A stretch of DNA of 64,000 nucleotides from Actinoplanes philippinensis. Lineage in GTDB: Bacteria; Actinomycetota; Actinomycetes; Mycobacteriales; Micromonosporaceae. Below are positions 26,001 to 33,149 of this stretch, piece after piece. Below the pieces are notes generated by a model. The model did no database searches, was not told the origin of the DNA, and saw only the letters and a program-made list of their open reading frames with translations. The stretch covers positions 248,001-312,000 of the forward strand of contig NZ_FONV01000006.1 of the NCBI RefSeq assembly GCF_900113015.1, given 5' to 3'. Every line of letters starts with the position of its first letter. The stretch's first letter is position 1. The translations under genes and the position numbers were made by a program.

Positions 26001-27048
26001 GGCCGCCGGGCAGGTGATCCGCGCCCTCGACGGCACCCTCACCGCGGTGAACCGCGCCTACGCCCGGATGCTCGGGCACACCGTCGACGAGCTCACCGGC
26101 CGGTCCGAGGCCGACCTGCTCGACCCGGCCGAGGCCGCCGGCAACCGCCATCTGCTCGCCGGGTTGTTCGCGGGCGACGCCGAGTCGTACACCCGGGAGG
26201 GCCGGCTGCGGCACGCCGACGGGCGCTGGGTCGACGTCGAGGCCACCGTGTCGCTGGTCCGCGACGACACCGGCCGGCCCAAACACCTCATCGGCGTGGT
26301 CACCGACATCGGCAGCCGGCGCGCCGCCGAACGCGCCCGCGACAACGCGGCCGCCGCCCTCGCCGACCGCAACACCGAACTCGAAGCCGCCAACCAGCTC
26401 AAACTCGACATCATCGGGATGCTTGGGCACGAGATCGGCAACCCGCTCACCACCATCCAGGGCCAGGCCGAGATCCTCGCCGACGACTGGGCGCGCCTCG
26501 ACGACAACCGCCGCGGCCGGGCCGTCGACGCCATCGCCCGCCAGGCGTCCCGGCTCGACGACATCGTCCGCGAGGTGCTCGCCATGGTCACCATCGACGC
26601 CGGCAGCATCCGCGCCGACCGGCGGGAGCTGTCGGTGCGGGCCCAGATCGACAGCGCGCTCGCCCAGATGGATCTGGCAACCCTTCCGGTGTACGGCGAC
26701 GACGCCCGTGTCCTGTTCGCCCCCGGCCATCTGGCGCAGATCCTGGTGAACCTGCTGTCCAACGCGGGCAAGTACGGCGGGGGCGCGACCGCCGTCCGGA
26801 TCACCGGTGGCGACGGCCGGGTGCACGTCACCGTCGAGGACAGCGGGCCGGGCGTGCCGGATCAGTTCCGCGACCGCCTCTTCGACCGTCTCACCCGCGC
26901 CGAACGCGACGCCGCCACCGTCAAGGGCACGGGTCTCGGCCTCTACATCGTGCGCGGCCTGGCCCGCGCCAACCACGGCGAGGTCCACCACGAGCCGAAT
27001 CCGGGCGGCGGCTCCCGTTTCATCCTCGACCTGGAGCCCGCCGCCTAG
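23056..27048 (+). CDS. 1330-residue multi-PAS/GAF sensor histidine kinase
   Basis: This is a large cytoplasmic sensor kinase without membrane segments. In order I see PAS-like domains at about 15-135, 143-262 and 268-375, two GAF-like domains at about 385-540 and 555-715 (each closing with a FDD(G/S)DEQ segment), and three more PAS domains at about 720-845, 850-975 and 980-1105. The HisKA helix has MLGHEIGNPLTTIQGQ with His1125 as the phosphorylation site. The ATPase domain contains NLLSNAGKYG, DSGPGVPDQ and KGTGLGLYIV. It has no receiver domain and no adjacent response regulator gene, so its partner lies elsewhere. Small-molecule or redox sensing is likely but unproven. Confidence 0.9.
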   Translation: MHVGILERVDGQPLELLVGAFTASPVPKVVLTLAEGEVGRFVATNQAFGDLLGYDRHELIGQSSQIVVAPEDRDVVSDLFEGMIAGRVREAVVERVLVRRDGSRVWISSRNFLAHDRSGAPFLIAEVVDSSSREALADSEAWFRSLVEASPIGMAVLDEDGRWTRVNPAVPALLGYTSDELAGLSLADVTHPGDRDADGPDDLASGAGRHTRRLLRKDGQVVHCLVTVTVLTAESGVPVRFLAQIVDVTAGRRSQDLLDVMITASPDLLAVTTLDGTVLRVNPAWRGLLGWSEEELTGTRLAALRHPDDPDGDVPFREGTARCRAKDGGYRWVDWSARVVADQQVIMATGRDVTDAIVAEQSAAREADRLRTTIRVQREITAVAADREAVIRLIADRTLEVIPTGEAASVHLIDPDGRSMRMVAGTGGLAGRDVPAVALSGTLVGAAAASGTTVRCDDTAVDERASHALHRTIGMRSLVVAPLHTPAGAVFGALLVASTRAAAFDDGDEQLLTLLADALTGALRHAEDTAARAELTDAQVRRLKDTLQVQREVTAAAADRQTAMHTVARRAVDLFPAADGSAVELLEDDHLSYVAASGTLAQFSGTSIPLDGSLSGTALTDDSPAHSRDTVTDARVDQEACRRLGIGSMMVAPLHAEGTPIGILKIAASRTGAFDDSDEQQLQLLADSLSSALRHADDAAHTARALAELADSENRFRLTFDNSPVGLTLSSLRPGELGRYLHANAAMSAITGYSADELSRMTYADLQHPDDVAATAELVRRLRDGEIDTAAVERRYRHRQGHTIWVAIRVAVVRDDDGNARYVVNQVEDITARRTADAELRRQARLLELIPAAVIVRDLDGTIRWWNARATELYGWPLTAATGKPADRLLATAYPAHGTAAGQRERLEHDGRWEGRLQHVTADGRLLTVMSRQVLHQPEPGADGHHEPVQVLEINTDVTAARAAELALADSEQRLRAQFDNSAAGQVIRALDGTLTAVNRAYARMLGHTVDELTGRSEADLLDPAEAAGNRHLLAGLFAGDAESYTREGRLRHADGRWVDVEATVSLVRDDTGRPKHLIGVVTDIGSRRAAERARDNAAAALADRNTELEAANQLKLDIIGMLGHEIGNPLTTIQGQAEILADDWARLDDNRRGRAVDAIARQASRLDDIVREVLAMVTIDAGSIRADRRELSVRAQIDSALAQMDLATLPVYGDDARVLFAPGHLAQILVNLLSNAGKYGGGATAVRITGGDGRVHVTVEDSGPGVPDQFRDRLFDRLTRAERDAATVKGTGLGLYIVRGLARANHGEVHHEPNPGGGSRFILDLEPAA

Positions 27049-27140
27049 CGTCCCGGGTGGTCAGCCGCGGACCACCACCGGACAGCGGGCACGCTGAACG
27101 CGCTGACTGCTGGCCGACCCGAGCAGCGCCCCGCGGAAGG

Positions 27141-27216
27141 CGCCGTTCCCCCGGACGCCGTTTCCCCGGACGCCGTTTCCCCCGGACGCCGTTCCCCCGG
27201 ACGCCGTTCCCCCGGA
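27141..27216. repeat. 15-bp tandem repeat, five copies, in a 368-base intergenic region
   Basis: CGCCGTTCCCCCGGA recurs five times at 27141-27216 with small changes (one unit is 16 bases). The surrounding spacer 27049-27416 lies between convergent genes and shows no other feature. Confidence 0.8.
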
Positions 27217-27416
27217 CGCCGACGACGAGCAGACCACCCCGGCTCGACAGGTCTGTCAGGACCAGCGCGGGGTGGCCCGGCACGACCGTCTCCACCAGCC
27301 TGGGTGGAGGACACACGGATGGCGCCGACGCCGGCGGGGACGACAGGAGAGGTGGCTTGACGAGCGGGACGGCCTGTCCGGCCTCTTGCGCGACCGGTGG
27401 ACTTCCGGGGCGTACC

Positions 27417-28502
27417 TCAAAGGAGGTTTTCGACCTCGTCGGCGGCAGCGGCAGCCCCGGGAGCCGCCCTGATCTCGGCGCCCAGCCGGGCGGCCGCCGC
27501 CCGGTGCGGGCCGGGTGACAGCAGGGCGTCGATGGCGGCCCGGATGGTCGCCGGGCCGGCGTCGCGAGGCACGACACGGGCGGCGCCGGCCCGCTGGAGG
27601 GCCTCGCCGACCAGCGGCTGGTCGCTGCGGTCGAAGGCCGGCAGGATCACCAGGGGCAGGTCGTGGGCGAGCGCCTGCATCGATGTCCCGTGGCCGCCGT
27701 GGCCGACCAGCAGGGACATCTCCGGCATGAGCCGGGCGTGCGGGACGTGGCCGCGGACCTCGACGGCGGCGGGCGCCCGGATCTCGTCGGGGCGCACCGC
27801 GCCGCCGGTGGTGACGACCACCGGGACCGGCAGGCCCTCGACGGCGTCCATGATGGCCTGGAGCGCTTCCACCTGGCCGGGATAATAGAGCGAGCTGAGG
27901 CTCACCAGGACGCGGCCCGGAGAGCGGGCGGGGGCTGCGGCCGGCACGATCGGGCCGACGACGCGGGTGTTGGCGGGCAGGGCGGCGGGCGGCTCGAGCG
28001 ACGGCGCGGTGGTGACGACGACCCGGTCGGCGCGGTCCCAGAGGCGCAGGGGGCGCAGGCCCGTCAGGGCGGCGGCCGCGCCGAACGGGCCGGTGGCCAG
28101 CTCCTGCCGCATGTAACGGTACAGCGTGTGGACCAGCGACACGTGCGGCACTCCGGCGCGGCGGACCGCGGCGAGAGCGCCGAGCAGCATGCAGTCGACG
28201 ACGGCGACGTGGCACCGGTGGTCGCGCAGGACGGCGGTGACGTCGCGGCCGATGCCCCGGTCGAGGCAGGTGGCGAGGTAGGCGAGTCCGGCCCGGCCGG
28301 CGCCGCGCCGGGTGTGCGGCTGCCAGGGGCGGGCCTCGCGGTACGGGTGGGCGATCAGGCCGTGGGACTCGATCAGGTGACACATCGACGGGTGGCCGAG
28401 GACGTGGACGCGGTGGCCGCGGGCGCGCAGCTCGGTGGCGACGCCGAGGGCGGGGGCGACGGCGCCGCCACCGTCCCACGTGACGACCAGGATGTCGCTC
28501 AT
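27417..28502 (-). CDS. MGT-type glycosyltransferase (GT1)
   Basis: This 361-residue GT-B enzyme starts with ILVVTWDGGGAVAPALGVAT and has the donor-binding signature LLVGHGGHGTSMQALAHDLP, followed by DQPLVGEALQRAG. These are the marks of UDP-sugar-dependent transferases that glycosylate macrolides, flavonoids and other small molecules. The ATG at 28502 overlaps the stop of the TetR gene (ATGA), so the two are translationally coupled. An antibiotic-inactivating or metabolite-modifying role under TetR control is a fair guess. Confidence 0.85.
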   Translation of the reverse strand: MSDILVVTWDGGGAVAPALGVATELRARGHRVHVLGHPSMCHLIESHGLIAHPYREARPWQPHTRRGAGRAGLAYLATCLDRGIGRDVTAVLRDHRCHVAVVDCMLLGALAAVRRAGVPHVSLVHTLYRYMRQELATGPFGAAAALTGLRPLRLWDRADRVVVTTAPSLEPPAALPANTRVVGPIVPAAAPARSPGRVLVSLSSLYYPGQVEALQAIMDAVEGLPVPVVVTTGGAVRPDEIRAPAAVEVRGHVPHARLMPEMSLLVGHGGHGTSMQALAHDLPLVILPAFDRSDQPLVGEALQRAGAARVVPRDAGPATIRAAIDALLSPGPHRAAAARLGAEIRAAPGAAAAADEVENLL

Positions 28503-29059
28503 CGCAGGATCCGGTCGACGAGCTGCTCGACGCGTGACTCGGCGCGGCGCCGGCTGAGCCCGCGGTCGCGGCGCAACAGTTTCCACGTGTAGACGTCGGT
28601 GGCGACGACGAGCAGGTCGAGCAGCGCCTCCCGCTCCTCGGCGGGGTGGGCGCCGAGCGCCGGGGCGAAGGCCCGCTCGACCCAGTCACGGTGCCGGGCG
28701 CGGCCGTGGTCCATCAGGCGCCTGACGTGCGGGTCGGCGTCCTCACCGGCGAGCAGCCGCAGGTTGGCGTCGCCGCGCTGCTCATACTGCCCGTAGAGGG
28801 CCCGGATCGCGCGGGCCGGGTCGCCGGGCGGGACCTCCCGCTCGGCGGCGAGCGCGGTCGCCGCCTCGGCGATCAGCGCGGCCCGGGTGCCGAACCGGCG
28901 CAGCACCGTCTGCACGCTGACCTCGGCGCGAGCGGCGACGTCGGCGAGGGTCACCTCGGGCGACTCGCCGAGGGCGGCGATCGCCGCCGCGACGATCCGC
29001 TGCCGGGTGGCGGCGGCCGACTCGGCCCGGCCGGTCTGGGTGTACGCCCGCGTTTTCAT
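28499..29059 (-). CDS. TetR-family regulator coupled to the glycosyltransferase
   Basis: This 186-residue regulator has an HTH reading VTLADVAARAEVSVQTVLRR. The sensor domain is helical and ends RAESRVEQLVDRIL. ATG 29059 (MKTRAYTQTGR) is the likely start; a GTG-type start further upstream would add six residues. It shares an ATGA overlap with the glycosyltransferase and probably represses both. Confidence 0.87.
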   Translation of the reverse strand: MKTRAYTQTGRAESAAATRQRIVAAAIAALGESPEVTLADVAARAEVSVQTVLRRFGTRAALIAEAATALAAEREVPPGDPARAIRALYGQYEQRGDANLRLLAGEDADPHVRRLMDHGRARHRDWVERAFAPALGAHPAEEREALLDLLVVATDVYTWKLLRRDRGLSRRRAESRVEQLVDRILR

Positions 29060-29120
29060 GTCAGTCGACGTTAACACGAAATACGGAGGCCACCCCTAGG
29101 GATGGGTCGTCTAGTCTACG

Positions 29121-29130
29121 GACTATAGTC
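29121..29130. promoter_or_regulatory. GACTATAGTC palindrome and -10 element of a leaderless gene
   Basis: The perfect 10-base palindrome at 29121-29130 includes TATAGT (29124-29129), seven bases before ATG 29137. Transcription would start at that ATG, giving a leaderless message. The 7-mer GGACTAT occurs here and again upstream of the convergent Clp_N gene. Confidence 0.35.
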
Positions 29131-29136
29131 GTGCGC

Positions 29137-29397
29137 ATGGTCCGGCGCTCTCTGTACCTCGTGGGCAACTACGAGATCCGCATGCTTCTCGGCGGCCTCA
29201 GCCGCCAACGCGCATACCTGATCACCCGCCGACCCGGCTTCCCGGAGCCGATCGCGGAGCTGGGTCAGGGCAAGGTGTGGCTCGGCGAGCAGGTCGAGGA
29301 GTGGATCAAGAAGCATCGACCGAGAGGGGTGGCACGCAAGCGACTCGAACCAGGTTCTCCGCCAGCAACCGGCCGGCCCGGTTCCCCGGATGACTGA
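29137..29397 (+). CDS. AlpA/excisionase-like helix-turn-helix protein
   Basis: This 86-residue protein has the MerR-like winged-helix pattern of AlpA and excisionase proteins: LVGNYEIRMLLGGLSRQRAY, then ITRRPGFPEPIAEL and KVWLGEQVEEWIKKHRP. Such proteins act as small DNA-binding adaptors or regulators, often in mobile elements. I prefer ATG 29137 over GTG 29131 because a -10 element ends seven bases earlier. The disordered tail overlaps the convergent Clp_N gene by 92 bases. Confidence 0.7.
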   Translation: MVRRSLYLVGNYEIRMLLGGLSRQRAYLITRRPGFPEPIAELGQGKVWLGEQVEEWIKKHRPRGVARKRLEPGSPPATGRPGSPDD

Positions 29398-30202
29398 CCA
29401 GCACGCCCAGCAGGGCACTGGTGTCCTCCGGCCAGTCCGCGCCCGGCTTCAGCAGCTCCCGCACCGGGACCCGGTCCTCCTCGCCGCAGTCCCATCCGGC
29501 GAGGCGCCGCCAGTCCACACCGACCTCGACCAGCGCACGAACGCCCTCGTATCGTTCGTGCGCCGGGCCGGGCAGGTGGGGGTAAGCGCACACCACCTCG
29601 TAGGTCATCAGCATCGCCCGCAGCACGTCGTCGGTCCGTTTCGGGCCACCCCGTGCCTTCGCGATCAGATCGGCCTCGAGCGACGCCCACAGCACCGGCG
29701 TCTCGGCGTAGTTGACGCGGGCCCGCACGATCGCGGTCCGCAGATAGCCGCGCACACCCCGGCCGCGGTATCGGGTGCGCCCGATCAGCCGGTTCCGGAC
29801 CGCCACCAGGTCCGCGGGCACCCGCTCCACCCGGACGGGTGTCCGCCCGGAGATCAGCGCCTCCCGCACCGCGTCCACGTCGGCTCCGCACTCCCGCAGC
29901 AGCTCCCCCGCATGCGACAGCGGGTCCTCCAGCAGCGTCACCAGCAGCTGCTCCGCGGTCGGCTCGCCGTGGGCGAGGCGCGCGCGGTCGATCGCGGCCG
30001 GCACGTCGTCCGGTGTCGCCCATCGCTCCGCCCGCGATCGAAGGACGGCGTGGACCACCACCGGCGTGACGTCGTGGGCGTCGAGGACCCGCCGGACCCG
30101 GCTGCCGGCTCTCAGTGTGCCGGCCAGCAGGTGTGCGGTGCCTGTCCGCTCACCGCCGAGGGCCTTCGCGACGGTCATCACCGCGGAAACCTTGTCAGTC
30201 AT
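29306..30202 (-). CDS. Clp N-terminal-repeat protein without ATPase domain
   Basis: This 298-residue protein has two Clp_N-like repeats in the first half: KALGGERTGTAHLLAGTLR with VRRVLDAHDV, and EQLLVTLLEDPLSHAGELLR. There are no Walker motifs, so it cannot be an AAA+ unfoldase. Proteins of this type are thought to be substrate adaptors or regulators. The C-terminal half is helical and Arg-rich, without a known domain. A -10-like TAGTCT lies six bases before the ATG, so the mRNA may be leaderless. Confidence 0.7.
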   Translation of the reverse strand: MTDKVSAVMTVAKALGGERTGTAHLLAGTLRAGSRVRRVLDAHDVTPVVVHAVLRSRAERWATPDDVPAAIDRARLAHGEPTAEQLLVTLLEDPLSHAGELLRECGADVDAVREALISGRTPVRVERVPADLVAVRNRLIGRTRYRGRGVRGYLRTAIVRARVNYAETPVLWASLEADLIAKARGGPKRTDDVLRAMLMTYEVVCAYPHLPGPAHERYEGVRALVEVGVDWRRLAGWDCGEEDRVPVRELLKPGADWPEDTSALLGVLVSHPGNRAGRLLAENLVRVACVPPLSVDAS

Positions 30203-30267
30203 GTCCAGAGACTAGAAATCGACCGCCATAGTCCGCGTCGGCCCGCAGACCGATATCGACTACGACT

Positions 30268-30280
30268 CCGGTAGTACCGG
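30268..30280. promoter_or_regulatory. CCGGTA-G-TACCGG palindrome in the Clp_N/asparaginase divergent spacer
   Basis: A perfect 13-base odd palindrome lies 21 bases upstream of the asparaginase start and 66 bases upstream of the Clp_N start. It is a candidate operator. I cannot name the regulator. Confidence 0.35.
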
Positions 30281-30300
30281 CGGCCGGTATCGTGCGGTGC

Positions 30301-31059
30301 GTGAGCAGCAGCCCGCGGGTACTGGTCGCCGGTCTGGGCGGCACCATCGCGATGACCGGCGACGCCGCGGGTGGGGTCAGCCCGACGTTGTCGGCCCGCG
30401 ATCTCGTCGACGCGGTTCCCGGCCTCGACGGCAGCGGCGCCGATCTGGAGGTCGTCACGTTCCGCAATCGGCCGGGCGCGGCGCTGACCCTCGGTGACCT
30501 GGTGGAGCTGTCCGGGCTGCTCGCCCGCGGCTTCGCCGACGGGGTGGTGGGCGCGGTGGTCACGCAGGGCACGGACACGATCGAGGAGACGGCGTACGTG
30601 CTGGGCCTGCTCCATCCCGGCGACGAGCCGATCGTCGTCACCGGCCGCGCCCTGCCGCTCCCACCGGTGGGGCTGTCACCGACAGTCGGCCTCTACACCG
30701 CGACGCTCGGTGACGACGGCGGTCTGCTGCCGGTGCTGGCCGGTTCTCTGGACGGTCTGGTGATCGCCGGCTTCGGGGTGGGTCACGTCCCCGAGTCGTG
30801 GGTGCCGCACCTGGCGGCGATCGCCCGCCGGATCCCCGTGGTCCTGACGTCACGCACCGGCGCGGGCTTCACGGCCACCAGCACGTACGGCTATCCCGGC
30901 GCGGAACGTGACCTGCTCGCCCGCGGGCTGATCACCGGCGGGGCGCTGGACCCGTACAAGTGCCGTCTGCTCCTGCAGTTGCTTCTCGCCACCACCCCGA
31001 GCGCCGGCGAGGCCCGGGAGGCGTTCATCGACATCACTCGGGCGGCGGATCGAAGGTGA
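30301..31059 (+). CDS. asparaginase-family protein with an internal deletion
   Basis: This 252-residue protein starts GTG 30301 and carries the first asparaginase signature (LVAGLGGTIAMTGD, nucleophile Thr) and the second (VVTQGTDTIEETAY, Thr-Asp). After EPIVVTGRALPLPP it jumps directly to GLYTATLGDDGG, the beginning of the C-terminal domain. Ordinary members have about 65-80 more residues there, including the DGP.NL segment and the catalytic Lys in the R.VTK segment. The frame is intact. It may be inactive, or adapted for another role. It is followed by a tail-to-tail overlap with a cold-shock-domain gene. Confidence 0.75.
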   Translation: MSSSPRVLVAGLGGTIAMTGDAAGGVSPTLSARDLVDAVPGLDGSGADLEVVTFRNRPGAALTLGDLVELSGLLARGFADGVVGAVVTQGTDTIEETAYVLGLLHPGDEPIVVTGRALPLPPVGLSPTVGLYTATLGDDGGLLPVLAGSLDGLVIAGFGVGHVPESWVPHLAAIARRIPVVLTSRTGAGFTATSTYGYPGAERDLLARGLITGGALDPYKCRLLLQLLLATTPSAGEAREAFIDITRAADRR

Positions 31060-31339
31060 GCGTCAGCGTGCTGCCACAGGCGCCGGAGCCACCTTCCCGG
31101 ACGGTCCGGGCGGCCGGCTCGGTGTCGCCCGTCCACACCTTCACCGCGCGGAAGGCGTACCCGTCCTGCTCGGCCTCCTCGGCCCGGTAGGAGACCCGCT
31201 GCCCCGGGGTGAGCGCGCGGTACCCGTCGGCGGCGATGTCCGAGAAGTGCACCCAGCAGCCACCGGGCACGTCGGGTCCGTCGATCACGCCCCAGCCCTC
31301 GTCCTCGTAGTAGCTGCGGACCGTCCCGATGCTCGTCAT
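31034..31339 (-). CDS. cold-shock-domain protein
   Basis: This 101-residue protein has an OB-fold cold-shock domain: IGTVRSYYEDEGWGVIDGPD, then GGCWVHFSDIAADGY and YAFRAVKVWTG. Compared with CspA the RNP motifs are altered (GWGVI for GFGFI, CWVHFS for VFVHFS). A C-terminal extension of about 30 residues with EGGSGACGST follows. It probably binds single-stranded nucleic acid. The last 26 bases overlap the convergent asparaginase gene. Confidence 0.78.
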   Translation of the reverse strand: MTSIGTVRSYYEDEGWGVIDGPDVPGGCWVHFSDIAADGYRALTPGQRVSYRAEEAEQDGYAFRAVKVWTGDTEPAARTVREGGSGACGSTLTLTFDPPPE

Positions 31340-31392
31340 GGACCCAGTCTGCCGCCCCCGAACCAGGACGCGACTTCTTCGGACGCTCCGGC

Positions 31393-31409
31393 ATAACGTT
31401 TTTCCGCCG
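31393..31409. promoter_or_regulatory. ATAACGTTTTTCCGCCG motif upstream of sigma gene A
   Basis: This 17-base AT-rich core lies between the cold-shock gene and sigma gene A. Its reverse complement nearly matches the sequence at 32960-32975 upstream of the GH62 gene (CGGCGAAAAACGTTAT). A shared regulatory element is possible. Confidence 0.35.
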
Positions 31410-31520
31410 TCGAATCCGGAAACGCGGAAAGATGACGCGAAATAGATCGGAAACCTTGCGTACACGTACCGCGCTCGGTAAATCTCATCGACGGAATACC
31501 CCGTTGCCACCGAGGCGGAC

Positions 31521-32939
31521 ATGCGAGCTACCCGATTGGACGGCACCGGTCTGGTGCGGGCTGCTCAGACCGGTGACCGGTCCGCGCGGGACGAGCTCGT
31601 CGCGGCGCATCTGCCGATGGTCTACACGATCGTCCGGCAGGTGCTGGGCGCGCATCCGGACGCCGACGACGTCACGCAGGACGTCATGTTGCGGGCCCTG
31701 CGGCAGCTTCCGGCGCTGCGGTCGCCGGAGAGTTTCCGCCCGTGGCTGGCGTCGATCGCGCTGCGGCACGTCAGCACCCATCAGCACCGGATCAGCCGGG
31801 CGGCCGCGCACACGGCGCCGCTCGACGAGGCCGCGGGTCTCGCCGACGAGGCCGCGGCGTTCGAGGGCGTGACGGTCCTCGAGGTGGAGCTGTCGGCGCA
31901 GCGGCGTCAGGTGCAGCGGGCCGCGCGCTGGCTGAACCCGGAGGACCGGGCGCTGCTGTCGCTGTGGTGGCTGGAGGTGGCGGGACACCTGTCGCGGCCG
32001 GAGCTGGCCGAGGCGCTGGGCGTTTCGGTGATCCACGCGGGGGTCCGGGTCCAGCGGATGCGTGCCCAGCTGGACCTGAGCCGGACCATCGTGGCGGCTC
32101 TGGACGCGCGGCCGCTCTGCCCCGGGCTGGCCGCCGAGATCGCCGGCTGGGACGGCGTGCCCGGCCCGCTGTGGCGCAAACGCCTGGCCCGGCATCTGCG
32201 CGGCTGCCCGATGTGCGCGATGGCCGCCGTCGAACTGGTGGAGACCGACCGGCTGCTGCCGAACCTGGTGCTGGTGCCGGCACCGGCGGCGCTGGCCGCG
32301 GCGGTGCTGGCGCACGCGGACTCGGCCGGGGCGCCCGGCGCCGGGCCGATCGGGACGACGCCGGTGGCGCACCCGGTGGCGGCGACGGTGGCCGCGGTGG
32401 CCCTGGCCGGCGCGGTCACGGCCGCCGTGGTGACGGCGGCCCGGCCGGATCCCCCGGCCCCGCCGGCCGCCGCGCCCACGGCGGGGGCGGCCACCGGCAC
32501 GCTGCGGACCGGGTCGTTCTCGCTGGAGTCGGCGAACGAGGCCGGCCGGTTCGTCACGGCGAGCGGTGATCTGGGCATGCTGACGCAGGTCGGCCCGGCC
32601 AACACCGTCACGGCGCGCCGGCAGGCGACGTTCCAGGTGGTCGCGGGGCTGGCCGACCCGACCTGCTTCTCGTTCCGGGTCGCAGACGGCCGCTATCTGC
32701 GGCACGCGTCGTGGCGGCTCCGGCTGGACCCGGACAACGGCACCAACCTCTTCCACGGCGACGCCACGTTCTGCCCGTGGCCCGGTGACCTCGCGGGCAC
32801 GGTGACGCTGGAGGCGTCCAACTATCCGGGCTGGTTCCTGCGCCACCGCGGCGACGAGCTGTGGGTCGACCAGTCCAAGGGCGCCGCCGCCTTCGGCGCG
32901 GACGATTCCTTTCTGGTACGGCCACCGCTCGCCGGCTGA
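31521..32939 (+). CDS. membrane-spanning sigma-70-like factor with extracytoplasmic AbfB domain (sigma A)
   Basis: This 472-residue fusion protein begins with an ECF-type sigma factor: region 2 around DADDVTQDVMLRALRQLP and FRPWLASIALRHV, and region 4 around LSRPELAEALGVSVIHAGVR. A zinc-finger-like segment follows, RHLRGCPMCAM, with His225, Cys229 and Cys232 in the H-x3-C-x2-C spacing of ZAS anti-sigma domains. Then comes one membrane helix at about 287-308 and a Pro/Ala linker. Residues 325-472 form an AbfB-like beta-trefoil (FSLESANEAGRFVTA, YLRHASWRLRLD, FLRHRGDELWVDQ). An outer domain that binds arabinose-containing glycans would thus be linked directly to a sigma factor. The GH62 arabinofuranosidase gene lies 210 bases downstream. 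Confidence 0.85.
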   Translation: MRATRLDGTGLVRAAQTGDRSARDELVAAHLPMVYTIVRQVLGAHPDADDVTQDVMLRALRQLPALRSPESFRPWLASIALRHVSTHQHRISRAAAHTAPLDEAAGLADEAAAFEGVTVLEVELSAQRRQVQRAARWLNPEDRALLSLWWLEVAGHLSRPELAEALGVSVIHAGVRVQRMRAQLDLSRTIVAALDARPLCPGLAAEIAGWDGVPGPLWRKRLARHLRGCPMCAMAAVELVETDRLLPNLVLVPAPAALAAAVLAHADSAGAPGAGPIGTTPVAHPVAATVAAVALAGAVTAAVVTAARPDPPAPPAAAPTAGAATGTLRTGSFSLESANEAGRFVTASGDLGMLTQVGPANTVTARRQATFQVVAGLADPTCFSFRVADGRYLRHASWRLRLDPDNGTNLFHGDATFCPWPGDLAGTVTLEASNYPGWFLRHRGDELWVDQSKGAAAFGADDSFLVRPPLAG

Positions 32940-32959
32940 CCACAGGCCCGCAAATCGCT

Positions 32960-32975
32960 CGGCGAAAAACGTTAT
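32960..32975. promoter_or_regulatory. CGGCGAAAAACGTTAT motif between sigma A and GH62
   Basis: It is 20 bases after the sigma A stop and 174 bases before the GH62 start. It repeats, in reverse, the motif before sigma A. It also lies inside a possible stem (CTCGGC with GCCGAG), so a terminator role is an alternative. Confidence 0.35.
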
Positions 32976-33149
32976 AAGCGCCGGGCCGAGAAAGTCGGAC
33001 GAGTATTCAATATCGACAACTTGATGCGCCGGAAATCGTCTGGCAATATCACTGCCACGAATGTTAGCGTTCTCAATCCGATTGCCGGGCCATTCCCCTA
33101 GTTCCGGTGATCACCCGTTCCCTTCACCACAAGTCCCCGGGAGAACCTC

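Noticed and set aside
21775..26991. A 1738-codon open frame on the minus strand opposite the P450 and the histidine kinase
   Set aside because: It is the antisense shadow of two strongly supported genes. Its sequence is low in motifs and typical of GC-rich mirror frames.
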